Origin: Actinoplanes derwentensis
GTDB taxonomy: Bacteria; Actinomycetota; Actinomycetes; Mycobacteriales; Micromonosporaceae
NCBI RefSeq assembly: GCF_900104725.1
Contig: NZ_LT629758.1
Span: forward strand, 434,001 to 498,000
Reading direction: 5' to 3'
Length of the DNA stretch: 64,000 nt
A model generated the notes under the pieces. It was not told the origin of the DNA, did no database searches, and saw only the letters and a list, made by a program, of their open reading frames with translations. Shown here piece by piece: positions 34,719 to 41,916 of the stretch. Numbering within the stretch: the stretch's first letter is position 1; each line of letters opens with the position of its first letter. Position numbers and translations under genes: made by a program.

Positions 34719-35748
34719 TCGAATGACCAGCCTGCTGCTCGGCGACCGCTCGCAGCCCGACGTGGCGAGTGTCGTCGAGTGGTTCGGCGCGATGCAGGCG
34801 CAGGATCTGCAGAGCGTGCTGTGGTCGCTCGGCGCACGGCTGCCCGGCGCGACCCAATCCGAGGTGGTGGCCGCCACCGAGCGGAACGATGTGGTGCGGA
34901 CCTGGCCGATGCGCGGCACCGTTCACCTGATCCCGTCCGCCGACGCGCACTGGATGCTGGAGCTGACCGGTGTGCGGGCACTGGCCGGTGCGGCGAAACG
35001 CCGCGAGTTCCTCGGCCTCAGCGAGAAGGACGCGGACCGGGCGGCCGACATCCTCGGCGAGGCCCTCACCGGCGGCGGCCGCCTGACACGATCGGAGTGC
35101 GTGGCCGCGATCAACGCGGGCGGCGTCCCGGTCACCGGCCAACTCGGCTACCACCTGTTGTGGTACGCCAGCCAGCGCGCCGTGACCGCCATCGCCCCCA
35201 ACCGTGGCACCGAGCAGACGTTCGTCCTGCTCGACGAGTGGGCCACGAAACGCAACACCCCGTCCCGCGACGAGGCCCTGGCGATCCTGGCCCACCGCTA
35301 TTTCCGCTCCCACGGCCCGACCACGGTCAAGGACTTCGCCGGCTGGACCGGCCTGACCATGGGCGACTCCCGCAAGGCGGTGGCCGCTGCCGGCCTGGAG
35401 AAAGTCGGCGACGACGTCTGGGTCGACCCGGAGGTTCTCGACGCGGCTCCGGTGACCGGTTGGCGAGCGTTGCCGGGTTTCGACGAGTACATGCTGGGCT
35501 ACAAGGACCGTTCCATGATGGCCACCCCCGAACAGGTCGCCAAGATCATCCCCGGCGGCAACGGCGTCTTCCAGTCCACCCTGGTCCGCGACGGAAGGGT
35601 GATGGCCACCTGGAAGCGCACCATCGGCAAGAAGGCGGTGACCGTGTCCGTGTTGCCGCTCGCCGACTTCGATCTGAACGAGGCGGTCCCGGCGCTGGAG
35701 CCTTTCGCGGCTTACCTAGGGCTGCCGTTAATGGTTAAGAAGCCTTGA
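34693..35748 (+). CDS. Winged-helix DNA-binding protein (HTH_42 / AlkZ-like)
   Basis: The protein of about 351 residues matches the winged-helix family that includes the AlkZ DNA glycosylase: FGAMQAQDLQSVLWSLGAR, VRTWPMRGTVHLIP, and AAPVTGWRALPGFDEYMLGY with its conserved Asp/Glu pair. The QxQ-type catalytic motif of AlkZ is represented by MQAQD. Members unhook interstrand crosslinks or act as uncharacterised DNA-binding proteins; enzymatic activity here is inferred only. The GTG start lies in a strong hairpin; an in-frame ATG at 34723 would lose ten conserved residues. Confidence 0.82.
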   Translation: MDTDTALSLRMTSLLLGDRSQPDVASVVEWFGAMQAQDLQSVLWSLGARLPGATQSEVVAATERNDVVRTWPMRGTVHLIPSADAHWMLELTGVRALAGAAKRREFLGLSEKDADRAADILGEALTGGGRLTRSECVAAINAGGVPVTGQLGYHLLWYASQRAVTAIAPNRGTEQTFVLLDEWATKRNTPSRDEALAILAHRYFRSHGPTTVKDFAGWTGLTMGDSRKAVAAAGLEKVGDDVWVDPEVLDAAPVTGWRALPGFDEYMLGYKDRSMMATPEQVAKIIPGGNGVFQSTLVRDGRVMATWKRTIGKKAVTVSVLPLADFDLNEAVPALEPFAAYLGLPLMVKKP

Positions 35749-35779
35749 TATTTAAGATGTGAACGCCAACATGTGAGGC

Positions 35780-36125
35780 ATGCGAGTTCGACATGTGTTG
35801 ATGCCGCTTGCCGCTGGGGCGCTGGTGGCGAGTGGGGCTGTGCCGGCGTTCCAGTCCAGCAGGGCGGCGGCCGTCGCCTGCTCCCGACGATCTGGGCCGA
35901 AGGTGTCACCTGCACCGCGGGTCACCAGGTCACCTGTCAGTCCACTCTCTATCAGGCGCTGGTCACCCACACCGCCCGGGCCGGAACCGGCTGGAATCCG
36001 GCGGCGACCCCGACACCGTGGACCTCGCTGGCGCCTGCACCGGCGGAAATCCGTCCCCCTCCGGTTCGCCGTCGTCCTCGCCCTCCACCTCGCCGTCGCC
36101 GTCACCGTCCAACCCGACCGGCTGC
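35780..36125 (+). pseudogene. Frameshifted remnant of a secreted protein with chitin-binding (CBM5/12) module
   Basis: A signal peptide MRVRHVLMPLAAGALVASGA is read from ATG 35780. The sequence then continues in the -1 frame as IWAEGVTCTAGHQVTCQSTL and YQALVTHTARAGTGWNPAAT, a CBM5/12 chitin-binding module. Near 36020 it shifts again to LAGACTGGNPSPSGSPSSSP, the usual Ser/Pro linker. The catalytic domain that should follow is absent; the sequence runs into the end of a kinase gene on the other strand. Two frame changes and the missing domain make this a dead fragment. Confidence 0.72.
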
Positions 36126-36186
36126 GGCGTGAAGGGACGTCCGGCGGCAAAGTGTTGCAGGGCTGCTGGGAGAACTGGGAAGGCCG

Positions 36187-37938
36187 TTATTCGGGTGTCG
36201 CTCGCGTGGGCATGCGGACGGTGAACGTGCTGCCCATTCCCGGTGTGCTGGCGGCGGTGATGTCGCCGCCGTGGGCCTGGACCAGCTTGCGGGCGATCGA
36301 CAGGCCCAGGCCGCTGCCGCCCGTGGCCGGGGTGCGTGCCTTGTCGGCCCGCCAGAAGCGGTCGAAGACGTGCGGCAGATCCGTCGCGGCGATGCCCTCG
36401 CCGGTGTCGGCGACGTCGACGACCAGGTCGTCGGCCTCGGTGCGGGCCCGGATGTCGACCCGGCCGCCGGCCGGCGTGTGCCGGATGGCGTTGGCCAGCA
36501 GGTTGCCCACGATCTGCCGGAACCGGGCCGGGTCGACGGCGGCCTCCGGGTCGGCGGTGACATCGAGGCCCAGGCTGACCTCCCAGCGTTCGGCGGCGCC
36601 CCGGTGGGCTTCGCTGACCTGCACGAGCAGGTCGGCGATGAAGTAGCTGTCCCGGTTCAGGGCAAGGGTGCCGGCATCGGCGTCGGCGAGGTCGGCGAGG
36701 TCGTCGATGATGTGCTGGAGCAGGCCGGACTCCTCCAGCAGCAGACCCACCAGGTCCTGGTCCAGTTCGGCGAGGCCGTCCTGACCGGCGGTCAGCCAGT
36801 TGCGGATGTTGGTGAGTGGGCTGCGCAGCTCGTGGGCGATGTCGTTGACCATGGTGCGGCGCTGCTCCTCGCTGCGCTCGCTGCGTGCGGCCAGGTCGTT
36901 GAAGGCGCCGGCGAGCCGGCCGATCTCGTCGTTGCGGGTGATCGCCACGGGGGCCGGGCGATGGACGGCCCGGTCCGCGGCGGTGGTCAGGGCACGCAGC
37001 GGTCGGACCAGCCGCATCCCCACGACGAGGGTCGCGGTGACAGCGGCGAGAAGTACGAACGCTGTGGCCCCGGCAATGCGCAGGGTGCTCGCGGACGACA
37101 GTTCGAATACCGGTGTCGGGGGCCGGGCGGGACTGCTCAGGTAGAGGCGGGCCGACGGTGCGACGTACGGGCGGAGCTGGTCCCGCCGGGCCCGGTCGAC
37201 GCAGTCCTGGATGTCCTGGCTGCTGCCGCCGATATTGTCGGGGCGGTACTGCCAGGTGAAGTCCACGCTGTACACGTCCACCTGCGGCAGATGCCGGTCG
37301 GTCAGGCACCGCCCGAGTCCGTGTGAAAGTTCCTTGAGCGCGGCCAGCTCGGTCTGGGTGGGGGCGTCCTCGCGGAAGGAGCAGTTCTGCCGCTGCCGTG
37401 GGTTCCGCTCCGCCAGTCGCACCACCGAGCGCCCGCTGGGCCGCTCGGCGACCGTCGCCTCGATGCCCTGTTCGTGCAGGCAGTTCAGGCGTTTCTCGGC
37501 CTGGGCCCGCTGCGCGGACCGGTCCCGCTCGGTCAGCTGGTACGGGCCGACCGCGCGCGGGTCGATGACGCCGGTCGTGGCGCCGAGCGGGTCCAGTACC
37601 GCGGAGGGCCGGCCCGGTAGCTTGCCGCCCGGGTGGGTCGCGGCGATCGGCTGGCCGTCCGCGGTGGTGAGGGTGATCTGCCGGCCGGTCTCGTCGCCGA
37701 GGTGCTGGACGGTCAACTCGACGCCGTTCCAGCTGTCGTGCGCGGCGGCGAAACCGAGCAGGGTGTCGTAGATCCGGGAGTCGCCGGCCAGCGACTGGCC
37801 GCGTTCCGCCTGCACCGCGCGGGTCGCGGTCTTGGCCGCCAGCCAGGCGGCGGTCGCGACCGACAGGATGACGATCAGCACGGAGGTGCCCAGCAGCCGG
37901 ACGACCAGGCTGCGGTGCGGTGCGACGGGGCGGCTCAT
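36187..37938 (-). CDS. Sensor histidine kinase with Cys-containing extracytoplasmic domain
   Basis: The 583-residue kinase has two membrane helices (about 12-32 and 295-318) enclosing a sensor domain of about 260 residues. HAMP, H-box VNDIAHELRSPLTNIRNW, N-box FRQIVGNLLANAIRHTP and ATP-lid motifs DTGEGIA and GSGLGLSIA are all intact. The sensor domain has four Cys in two pairs (NCLHEQGIEATV ... QNCSF; GRCLTDRHLP ... QDCVD). This resembles the CLxExGV modules of the neighbouring and 11.7-kb lipoproteins. Its start overlaps the stop of the broken response-regulator gene (ATGA), its natural partner. The kinase may be orphaned. Confidence 0.88.
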   Translation of the reverse strand: MSRPVAPHRSLVVRLLGTSVLIVILSVATAAWLAAKTATRAVQAERGQSLAGDSRIYDTLLGFAAAHDSWNGVELTVQHLGDETGRQITLTTADGQPIAATHPGGKLPGRPSAVLDPLGATTGVIDPRAVGPYQLTERDRSAQRAQAEKRLNCLHEQGIEATVAERPSGRSVVRLAERNPRQRQNCSFREDAPTQTELAALKELSHGLGRCLTDRHLPQVDVYSVDFTWQYRPDNIGGSSQDIQDCVDRARRDQLRPYVAPSARLYLSSPARPPTPVFELSSASTLRIAGATAFVLLAAVTATLVVGMRLVRPLRALTTAADRAVHRPAPVAITRNDEIGRLAGAFNDLAARSERSEEQRRTMVNDIAHELRSPLTNIRNWLTAGQDGLAELDQDLVGLLLEESGLLQHIIDDLADLADADAGTLALNRDSYFIADLLVQVSEAHRGAAERWEVSLGLDVTADPEAAVDPARFRQIVGNLLANAIRHTPAGGRVDIRARTEADDLVVDVADTGEGIAATDLPHVFDRFWRADKARTPATGGSGLGLSIARKLVQAHGGDITAASTPGMGSTFTVRMPTRATPE

Positions 37939-38461
37939 CCGGCCGAGCCGTCGGCGAGCTTGTAGCCGAAGCCGTGCACCGTCAGCAGGTACGCCGGGCT
38001 GCGCGGATCGGGTTGCAGCTTGCGGCGCGGGTTCACCACGTGCATGTCGACGCCCCGGTCGGTGGCGGTGCGGTCCAGGCCGCCGAGCCGTTCGGCCAGC
38101 TCCCGGCGGGTGTGCGCCCGTCCCGGCTCGGCGACCAGCTCCCGGGGGTCGTACGGCTTGGTCAGGTAGCCGTCGGCGCCGAGTTCCAAGCCGAGCACCC
38201 GGTCGTCGGCGCTGGACCGCGCGGCGAGCATCAGGATCGGCAGGTCGTAGTCGACCCGCAGGACCCGGCACACGTCCCGGCCGTCGATCTCGGTCATCAG
38301 CACGTCGAGCACGAGCAGGTCGGGCACCCGCCGGCGAATGGCAGTGATCGCGGCCGGCCGTCACCGACCACCACCGGATCCCAGCCGGCCGCCTGCAGGT
38401 AGCGGCGGACGATCTCGGCCTGCCGGGGGTCGTCTTCTGCGATCAGAATTCTGGCGAGCAC
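37935..38461 (-). pseudogene. Broken OmpR-family response regulator gene
   Basis: From GTG 38461 the frame reads LARILIAEDDPRQAEIVRRY as far as VVVGDGR. A one-base frame change near 38355 is then needed to continue with PDLLVLDVLMTEIDGRDVCR and GADGYLTKPYDPREL. Just after PRELVA the sequence jumps to EPGRAHTRRELAERLGGLDR and ends LLTVHGFGYKL. Linker plus the first half of the winged helix, about 50 residues, are therefore deleted. The two independent lesions mark it as inactive. It overlaps the intact kinase gene by four bases. Confidence 0.82.
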
Positions 38462-38732
38462 GGCCCGACTGTAAACCGACCGATCACCGCAGCTGCGAAA
38501 TCTGACAGTCCCTCGACAAATCCCTGACGGTGCGACGACGAGCCTTCGGCACCGTGATCGGCATGCAGTCAGCGGAGGTGGACGAATTGGGCGGCTGGTG
38601 GGGTCGCCTGGTTGCCCTCGGCCGGCGCGGCCGTCAAGCGGAGCCGGGCGCTCTGCCGCGACGATGACCGCCCGGTCGTCGTGCTCTATGGGACGACGCT
38701 GCTGTTCCGCCGGCTCGACCACCCCGGCCTGA

Positions 38733-38831
38733 CCGGCCGGCGGCGCGCTGCTCGTCTGCGTGATCGCCGGGGTCCATCCCTGGATGCGTGCCGCCCGCCT
38801 GACCCCCACCGAAGCCCTCGCCTCCACCTGA
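38733..38831 (+). pseudogene. C-terminal remnant of a MacB/FtsX-type permease
   Basis: The frame reads GGALLVCVIAGVHPWMRAAR then LTPTEALAST and stops at 38831. This is the typical last helix and tail of MacB-type permeases (compare PAARAARLRPIDALRYE in the intact permease ending at 19246). Upstream the frame is closed after three codons, so only the tail survives. It immediately precedes the lipoprotein gene, as expected of a decayed export locus. Confidence 0.6.
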
Positions 38832-38848
38832 CGAAAGGTCACCACACC

Positions 38849-39421
38849 ATGTCCAAGAAGCTCATGGTCGCGCTCACGCTGGCCCTTGGCGTCCTCGCCG
38901 GCTGCTCCGGGCCCGCGGAGGACTCGGCGCCGGAGGTGGTGTCGCTGTTGTCGCCCTCTGGCAGTGCACCCGATGCAGCCACCTCGAAAGCCGCGGCGCC
39001 GGCCGCCCCGGTGATCCGGCCCGACACCTCCTTCGAGGAGGTGCACCGGATGCAGCAGCCGTGGATGCGCTGCCTCAAGGAACACGGAGTTCCGATGGAG
39101 ACCACCACGGAGGGGCTACTGGAGATCAGTGGCGAGGGAAACAGCAAAGAGACCAACGGCCGGCTGATCGCGTCGCGACCGGAGAACGAGAAGGCCTGCG
39201 GGAAGCTGAGGCCGGTCTTCGCCCCCGAACTGGACGAGGAGAAGAACCCGTACTACGACGATGACGACGACAACTTCCACAAGTGCCGCGTCGAGCACGG
39301 TGAGCCCCTGGTCAGGACGAACGGCCAATGGCGGCCCGGCCCCGGCTGGAACGACTGGGCTCCGGACGAGGCCATGCAACTCGCCTGCCAGGCCCAGGCC
39401 TTCGACGGCAAGAAGGGCTAG
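38849..39421 (+). CDS. Lipoprotein with CLKEHGV-type modules
   Basis: The 190-residue protein has a lipoprotein signal (LMVALTLALGVLAGC, lipobox LAGC at Cys19). A Ser/Ala-rich linker follows, then two Cys-paired modules: MRCLKEHGVPME ... EKACGKLRPVF and HKCRVEHGEPLV ... QLACQAQAF. It is related in plan to the lipoprotein at 11659-12315 and to the kinase sensor domain at 36187-37938. ATG 38849 follows GAAAGG. The stop codon TAG abuts the broken IS630 element and may have been supplied by it, so the original C-terminus could have been longer. Confidence 0.72.
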   Translation: MSKKLMVALTLALGVLAGCSGPAEDSAPEVVSLLSPSGSAPDAATSKAAAPAAPVIRPDTSFEEVHRMQQPWMRCLKEHGVPMETTTEGLLEISGEGNSKETNGRLIASRPENEKACGKLRPVFAPELDEEKNPYYDDDDDNFHKCRVEHGEPLVRTNGQWRPGPGWNDWAPDEAMQLACQAQAFDGKKG

Positions 39422-39934
39422 TGCTGTGAGTCGTCGACGCAGAGCACGACGGCTCGTTCGGGCGGGTTCAGGTAGAGGCCGACGACGTCACGGACCTTGT
39501 CGATGAACTGCGGGTCCTTGGGCAGTCGCCAGGTGTTCTGACGGTGTGGTTGCAGGCCAAATGCCCGCCAGATCCGCGACGCCGCGGTCTGCGACAGACC
39601 GGTATGGGAAGCCATTGAACGGGTCGACCAGTGGGTGGCGTCCTTCGGTGTCGTCTCCAGGGTCGTGGTGAACACGCGTTCCACGTCGGTGTCCGCGATC
39701 GTGCGGGGCCGGCCGGGGCGGCGAACCGGTCCCGCCATTTGTGGATCATGTTGCGGGAGCCCCGAGCCGGTCGGCGACCTGCAGGTTGGTGTCGTCCGGG
39801 GCGTCGGCACACGCTAGGACGATCCGGGAGCGGGCGGCGAGGGCTTGGGCGGACGACGGTCGACGCGACCAGGTCAGCAGTTACTTACGCTCGTCGGCGG
39901 TGAGCACGATCGGAACGGCTACCGGAGAAGGCAT
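39418..39934 (-). pseudogene. Inactive IS630-family transposase gene
   Basis: From ATG 39934 the sequence reads MPSPVAVPIVLTADERK and meets an in-frame TAA. It goes on with SSAQALAARSRIVLACADAP and shifts frame near the helix-turn-helix (MIHKWRDRFA). It continues RPGRPRTIADTDVERVFTTT, DATHWSTRSMASHTGLSQTA and FIDKVRDVVGLYLNPPERAV before ending at LCVDDSQH. The Asp of LCVD is the first catalytic acid; the rest of the DDE domain is missing. A stop, a frameshift and a truncation make it dead. Terminal inverted repeats were not identified with confidence. Confidence 0.85.
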
Positions 39935-40004
39935 CCGTCACACGTACCCACCGACATCGACTTAAAGACTTAGGACACCCGGCAGAGGAGACATGGAAGT
40001 TCAT

Positions 40005-40652
40005 TCATTTCGCGGTGCGGACCCGGAGGATGGCTATCGCGGCGATCGCGGTCAGGACGGTGGCGACTGCCCAGACGCCGCGGTAGCCGCCGGTTAGGGC
40101 GACGACCTGGCCGGCCAGGACCGGGCCGAGGGCCTGGCCGAGGTTGGAGCCGAGGCCGGCGATGCCGAGGTCCCGGCCGGCTGCCGCCTTGTCCGGCAGC
40201 ACGTCGATGAACAGGGCCTGGTCGACTGGCAGGTAGATGCCGAACGCGATGCCAGCCACGATGCTCTGCAGGAACAACGCGGGCAGGGCCGCCCAGAACA
40301 GCGGGATGAGCATCGACAGTGCCATCAGCACCGAGGCGGCGACGACGAGCGGCTTACGGCGGCCGATCCGGTCGGAGATGCGGCCGGCCAGCAGCAGCGC
40401 AACGATGGTGCCCGGCAGCGAGGCGGCGGTGAGCAGCGGAGCTGTCCGGGTGGCGTCGGCGAGGCTCATCGCGGGTGTGATGTAGCTCTGCAGCATGTAC
40501 AGGCCCAGGGCGGTCGAGGCGGCGTAGCCGAAGGTCAGCAGGATCCGTGACAGCCAGACCCAGCGAAAGTCGTTGTCACGCAGCGGGACGAGGAAGCCCG
40601 AGAAGAACGGTCCCCAGCGGTGCGCCGACACATTCGCGTGGAGGTTGGCCAT
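40005..40652 (-). pseudogene. MFS transporter gene lacking its N-terminal half
   Basis: The 215-residue frame starts MANLHANVSAHRWGPFFSGF and goes directly into FLVPLRDNDFRWVWLSRILL, which in full-length MFS proteins is the loop and seventh helix. Six helices follow (SDRIGRRKPLVVAASVLMAL in the loop), as expected of the C-terminal half of a protein of about 410 residues. The first six helices are absent. The apparent ATG overlaps the ATG of the divergent TetR fragment in the tetranucleotide CATG, so no promoter space remains. A deletion fusing the two is the simplest explanation. Confidence 0.75.
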
Positions 40653-40828
40653 GAACACTGCACCGTCGCGTAAGCGAGGCCCGTACCAGAGCTCCCGGGA
40701 GCGCCGCGAGCAGATCGCCATGGCAGTCGTCGAGCTGGTCGACGAGGTCGGCTACGACGGCGTCACCACCGCGCTGGTGGCCGCCCGCTCCGGCTCGACC
40801 GAGCCGACCGTGCTCTACCACTTCTCGA
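40651..40828 (+). pseudogene. TetR-family regulator fragment (HTH only)
   Basis: The frame from ATG 40651 reads MNTAPSRKRGPYQSSRERRE and continues through a TetR helix-turn-helix (VTTALVAARSGSTEPTVLYH) up to about 40828. The sequence then loses similarity and the expected ligand-binding domain is missing. The N-terminal GPYQSSRERREQI is like the GPYAKTRKVRESI of the intact TetR protein at 46855. It is probably the former regulator of the adjacent half MFS gene. Confidence 0.7.
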
Positions 40829-40942
40829 TGGAGCTCAAGGTTCTCTCCGGTCCCCGTCGACGACACCTTTGCCGCGCTTCCGGCCGCTCAGCGCGAAAGC
40901 CGCAAGATCGTCAACGGCATCCGAACTTAGCTGTACGCCTTT

Positions 40943-41248
40943 GTGGCTCGTGTGTCCAGGCAGGGCCTGGTCATTCTCACGGTCACGATGCTCGGCCTGG
41001 GCTACGATCTTCTGTCGGCCGTGTTCAGCGTGGTCGTGATGCTTCCGGCTCTGTGGTCGTACTTCGGTCTGATGGGCCCGGAGAGCTGGGTGTTCCACAT
41101 CGTGCTGCTGCCATGGTTCGCGGCGCTCAGTGCGGCGCTGCGATTCCGGCTGTTGGATCGGCTGCTAGGCCTCGACGACGCGGAGCCAGATCATCAGCTC
41201 AGTGTTCGCGGTGCCGGCGCAGCCCCGCCGCCTGTCCACCGTCGATGA
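40943..41248 (+). CDS. Uncertain membrane protein fragment
   Basis: A GTG at 40943 opens a frame of 101 residues. It holds about two hydrophobic helices (LVILTVTMLGLGYDLLSAVF; VFHIVLLPWFAALSAALRF) and a charged tail. It is not recognised. The tail overlaps the end of the SDR remnant on the other strand, and the gene lies in a degraded region, so it may be the surviving part of a larger membrane protein rather than a functional gene. Confidence 0.3.
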   Translation: MARVSRQGLVILTVTMLGLGYDLLSAVFSVVVMLPALWSYFGLMGPESWVFHIVLLPWFAALSAALRFRLLDRLLGLDDAEPDHQLSVRGAGAAPPPVHRR

Positions 41249-41440
41249 GCACGTCGGTGCCGGTGATGTAGAACGATTCCGGGCCGGTGAGGAACGCGAC
41301 CACGGCGGCGATCTCCGCCGAGGTGCCGGTCCGGCCGATGCCGCCGGCCTGCACCCACGGAGGTTTGGTCGGCGATGTCGGTGACTTCGCCGCAGGCGCC
41401 GTAGCCTTCGGCGCGCAGCGCGGTGACCACAGTCCTCGAT
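41199..41440 (-). pseudogene. Short-chain dehydrogenase (SDR) remnant
   Basis: The minus strand ends GTSAEIAAVVAFLTGPESFY then ITGTDVLIDGGQAAGLRR and a stop at 41199. This is the classic C-terminus of SDR oxidoreductases (fourth-domain ITG...DGG). Just upstream, in another frame, VVTALRAEGYGACGEVTDIA is the second strand/helix of the Rossmann fold. The catalytic YxxxK part between them is deleted. Only about 80 codons of an expected 250 remain. Confidence 0.68.
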
Positions 41441-41444
41441 CTCC

Positions 41445-41749
41445 GTTCCAACTTCGGGCAGTAGCGTGCCGAGCCCCTCACAGGTGGTCATGCAGATGAT
41501 GCGGGGACGGTCGGCTTCGGCGATAACCGGGCGGCGGCCGGCCAGGTCGTACAGATCGGGGATGTCGATATCAACGACGATGAGGTCGACGTGGCCGTCC
41601 GCAATCCGCGCCATCGCCTTGGCGCCGGTCGCCACCGCGGTGACCACGTAACTGGTAGCCGACAACTGATCGGTCAACGAGTCGCGCAGCTGATCCTGTG
41701 GGACGACCACGAGCAGGTGGCCGCAGGCCACCGCTTGCCGAGACACCAT
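41445..41749 (-). pseudogene. Receiver-domain fragment of a response regulator
   Basis: ATG 41749 has AAGGAGG four bases upstream. The frame reads QAVACGHLLVVVPQDQLRDS, then DGHVDLIVVDIDIPDLYDLA and RPRIICMTTCEGLGTLLPEV, a receiver domain up to the fourth strand. The conserved Lys region and any output domain are missing, and the reading frame runs into the SDR remnant. It is probably a truncated gene, although the strong ribosome site means the fragment could still be translated. Confidence 0.6.
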
Positions 41750-41916
41750 CAGACCTCCTTGCCGGAACACTCCCACCATGCCAGCGGGCGACCGGCCCTG
41801 CATCGACCCGCTGCGGTATCCCGCTCCACTGCGGCGCCACCCAGCGCTCGACGGGCACAGTGAACCGGAACCCCGGCGGCGGCCTGCGCTCGGCAGGACC
41901 GCCGCCGCAACCGTGG

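Noticed and set aside
37939..38364. N-terminal extension of the kinase gene at 36187
   Set aside because: The extension is the broken response-regulator gene read in a wrong frame; the kinase's own ATG at 37938 starts a proper membrane protein.
40943..41248. Confident membrane protein gene
   Set aside because: Two hydrophobic helices are present, but there is no family match and it sits among pseudogenes and overlaps another remnant, so it is kept only at low confidence.
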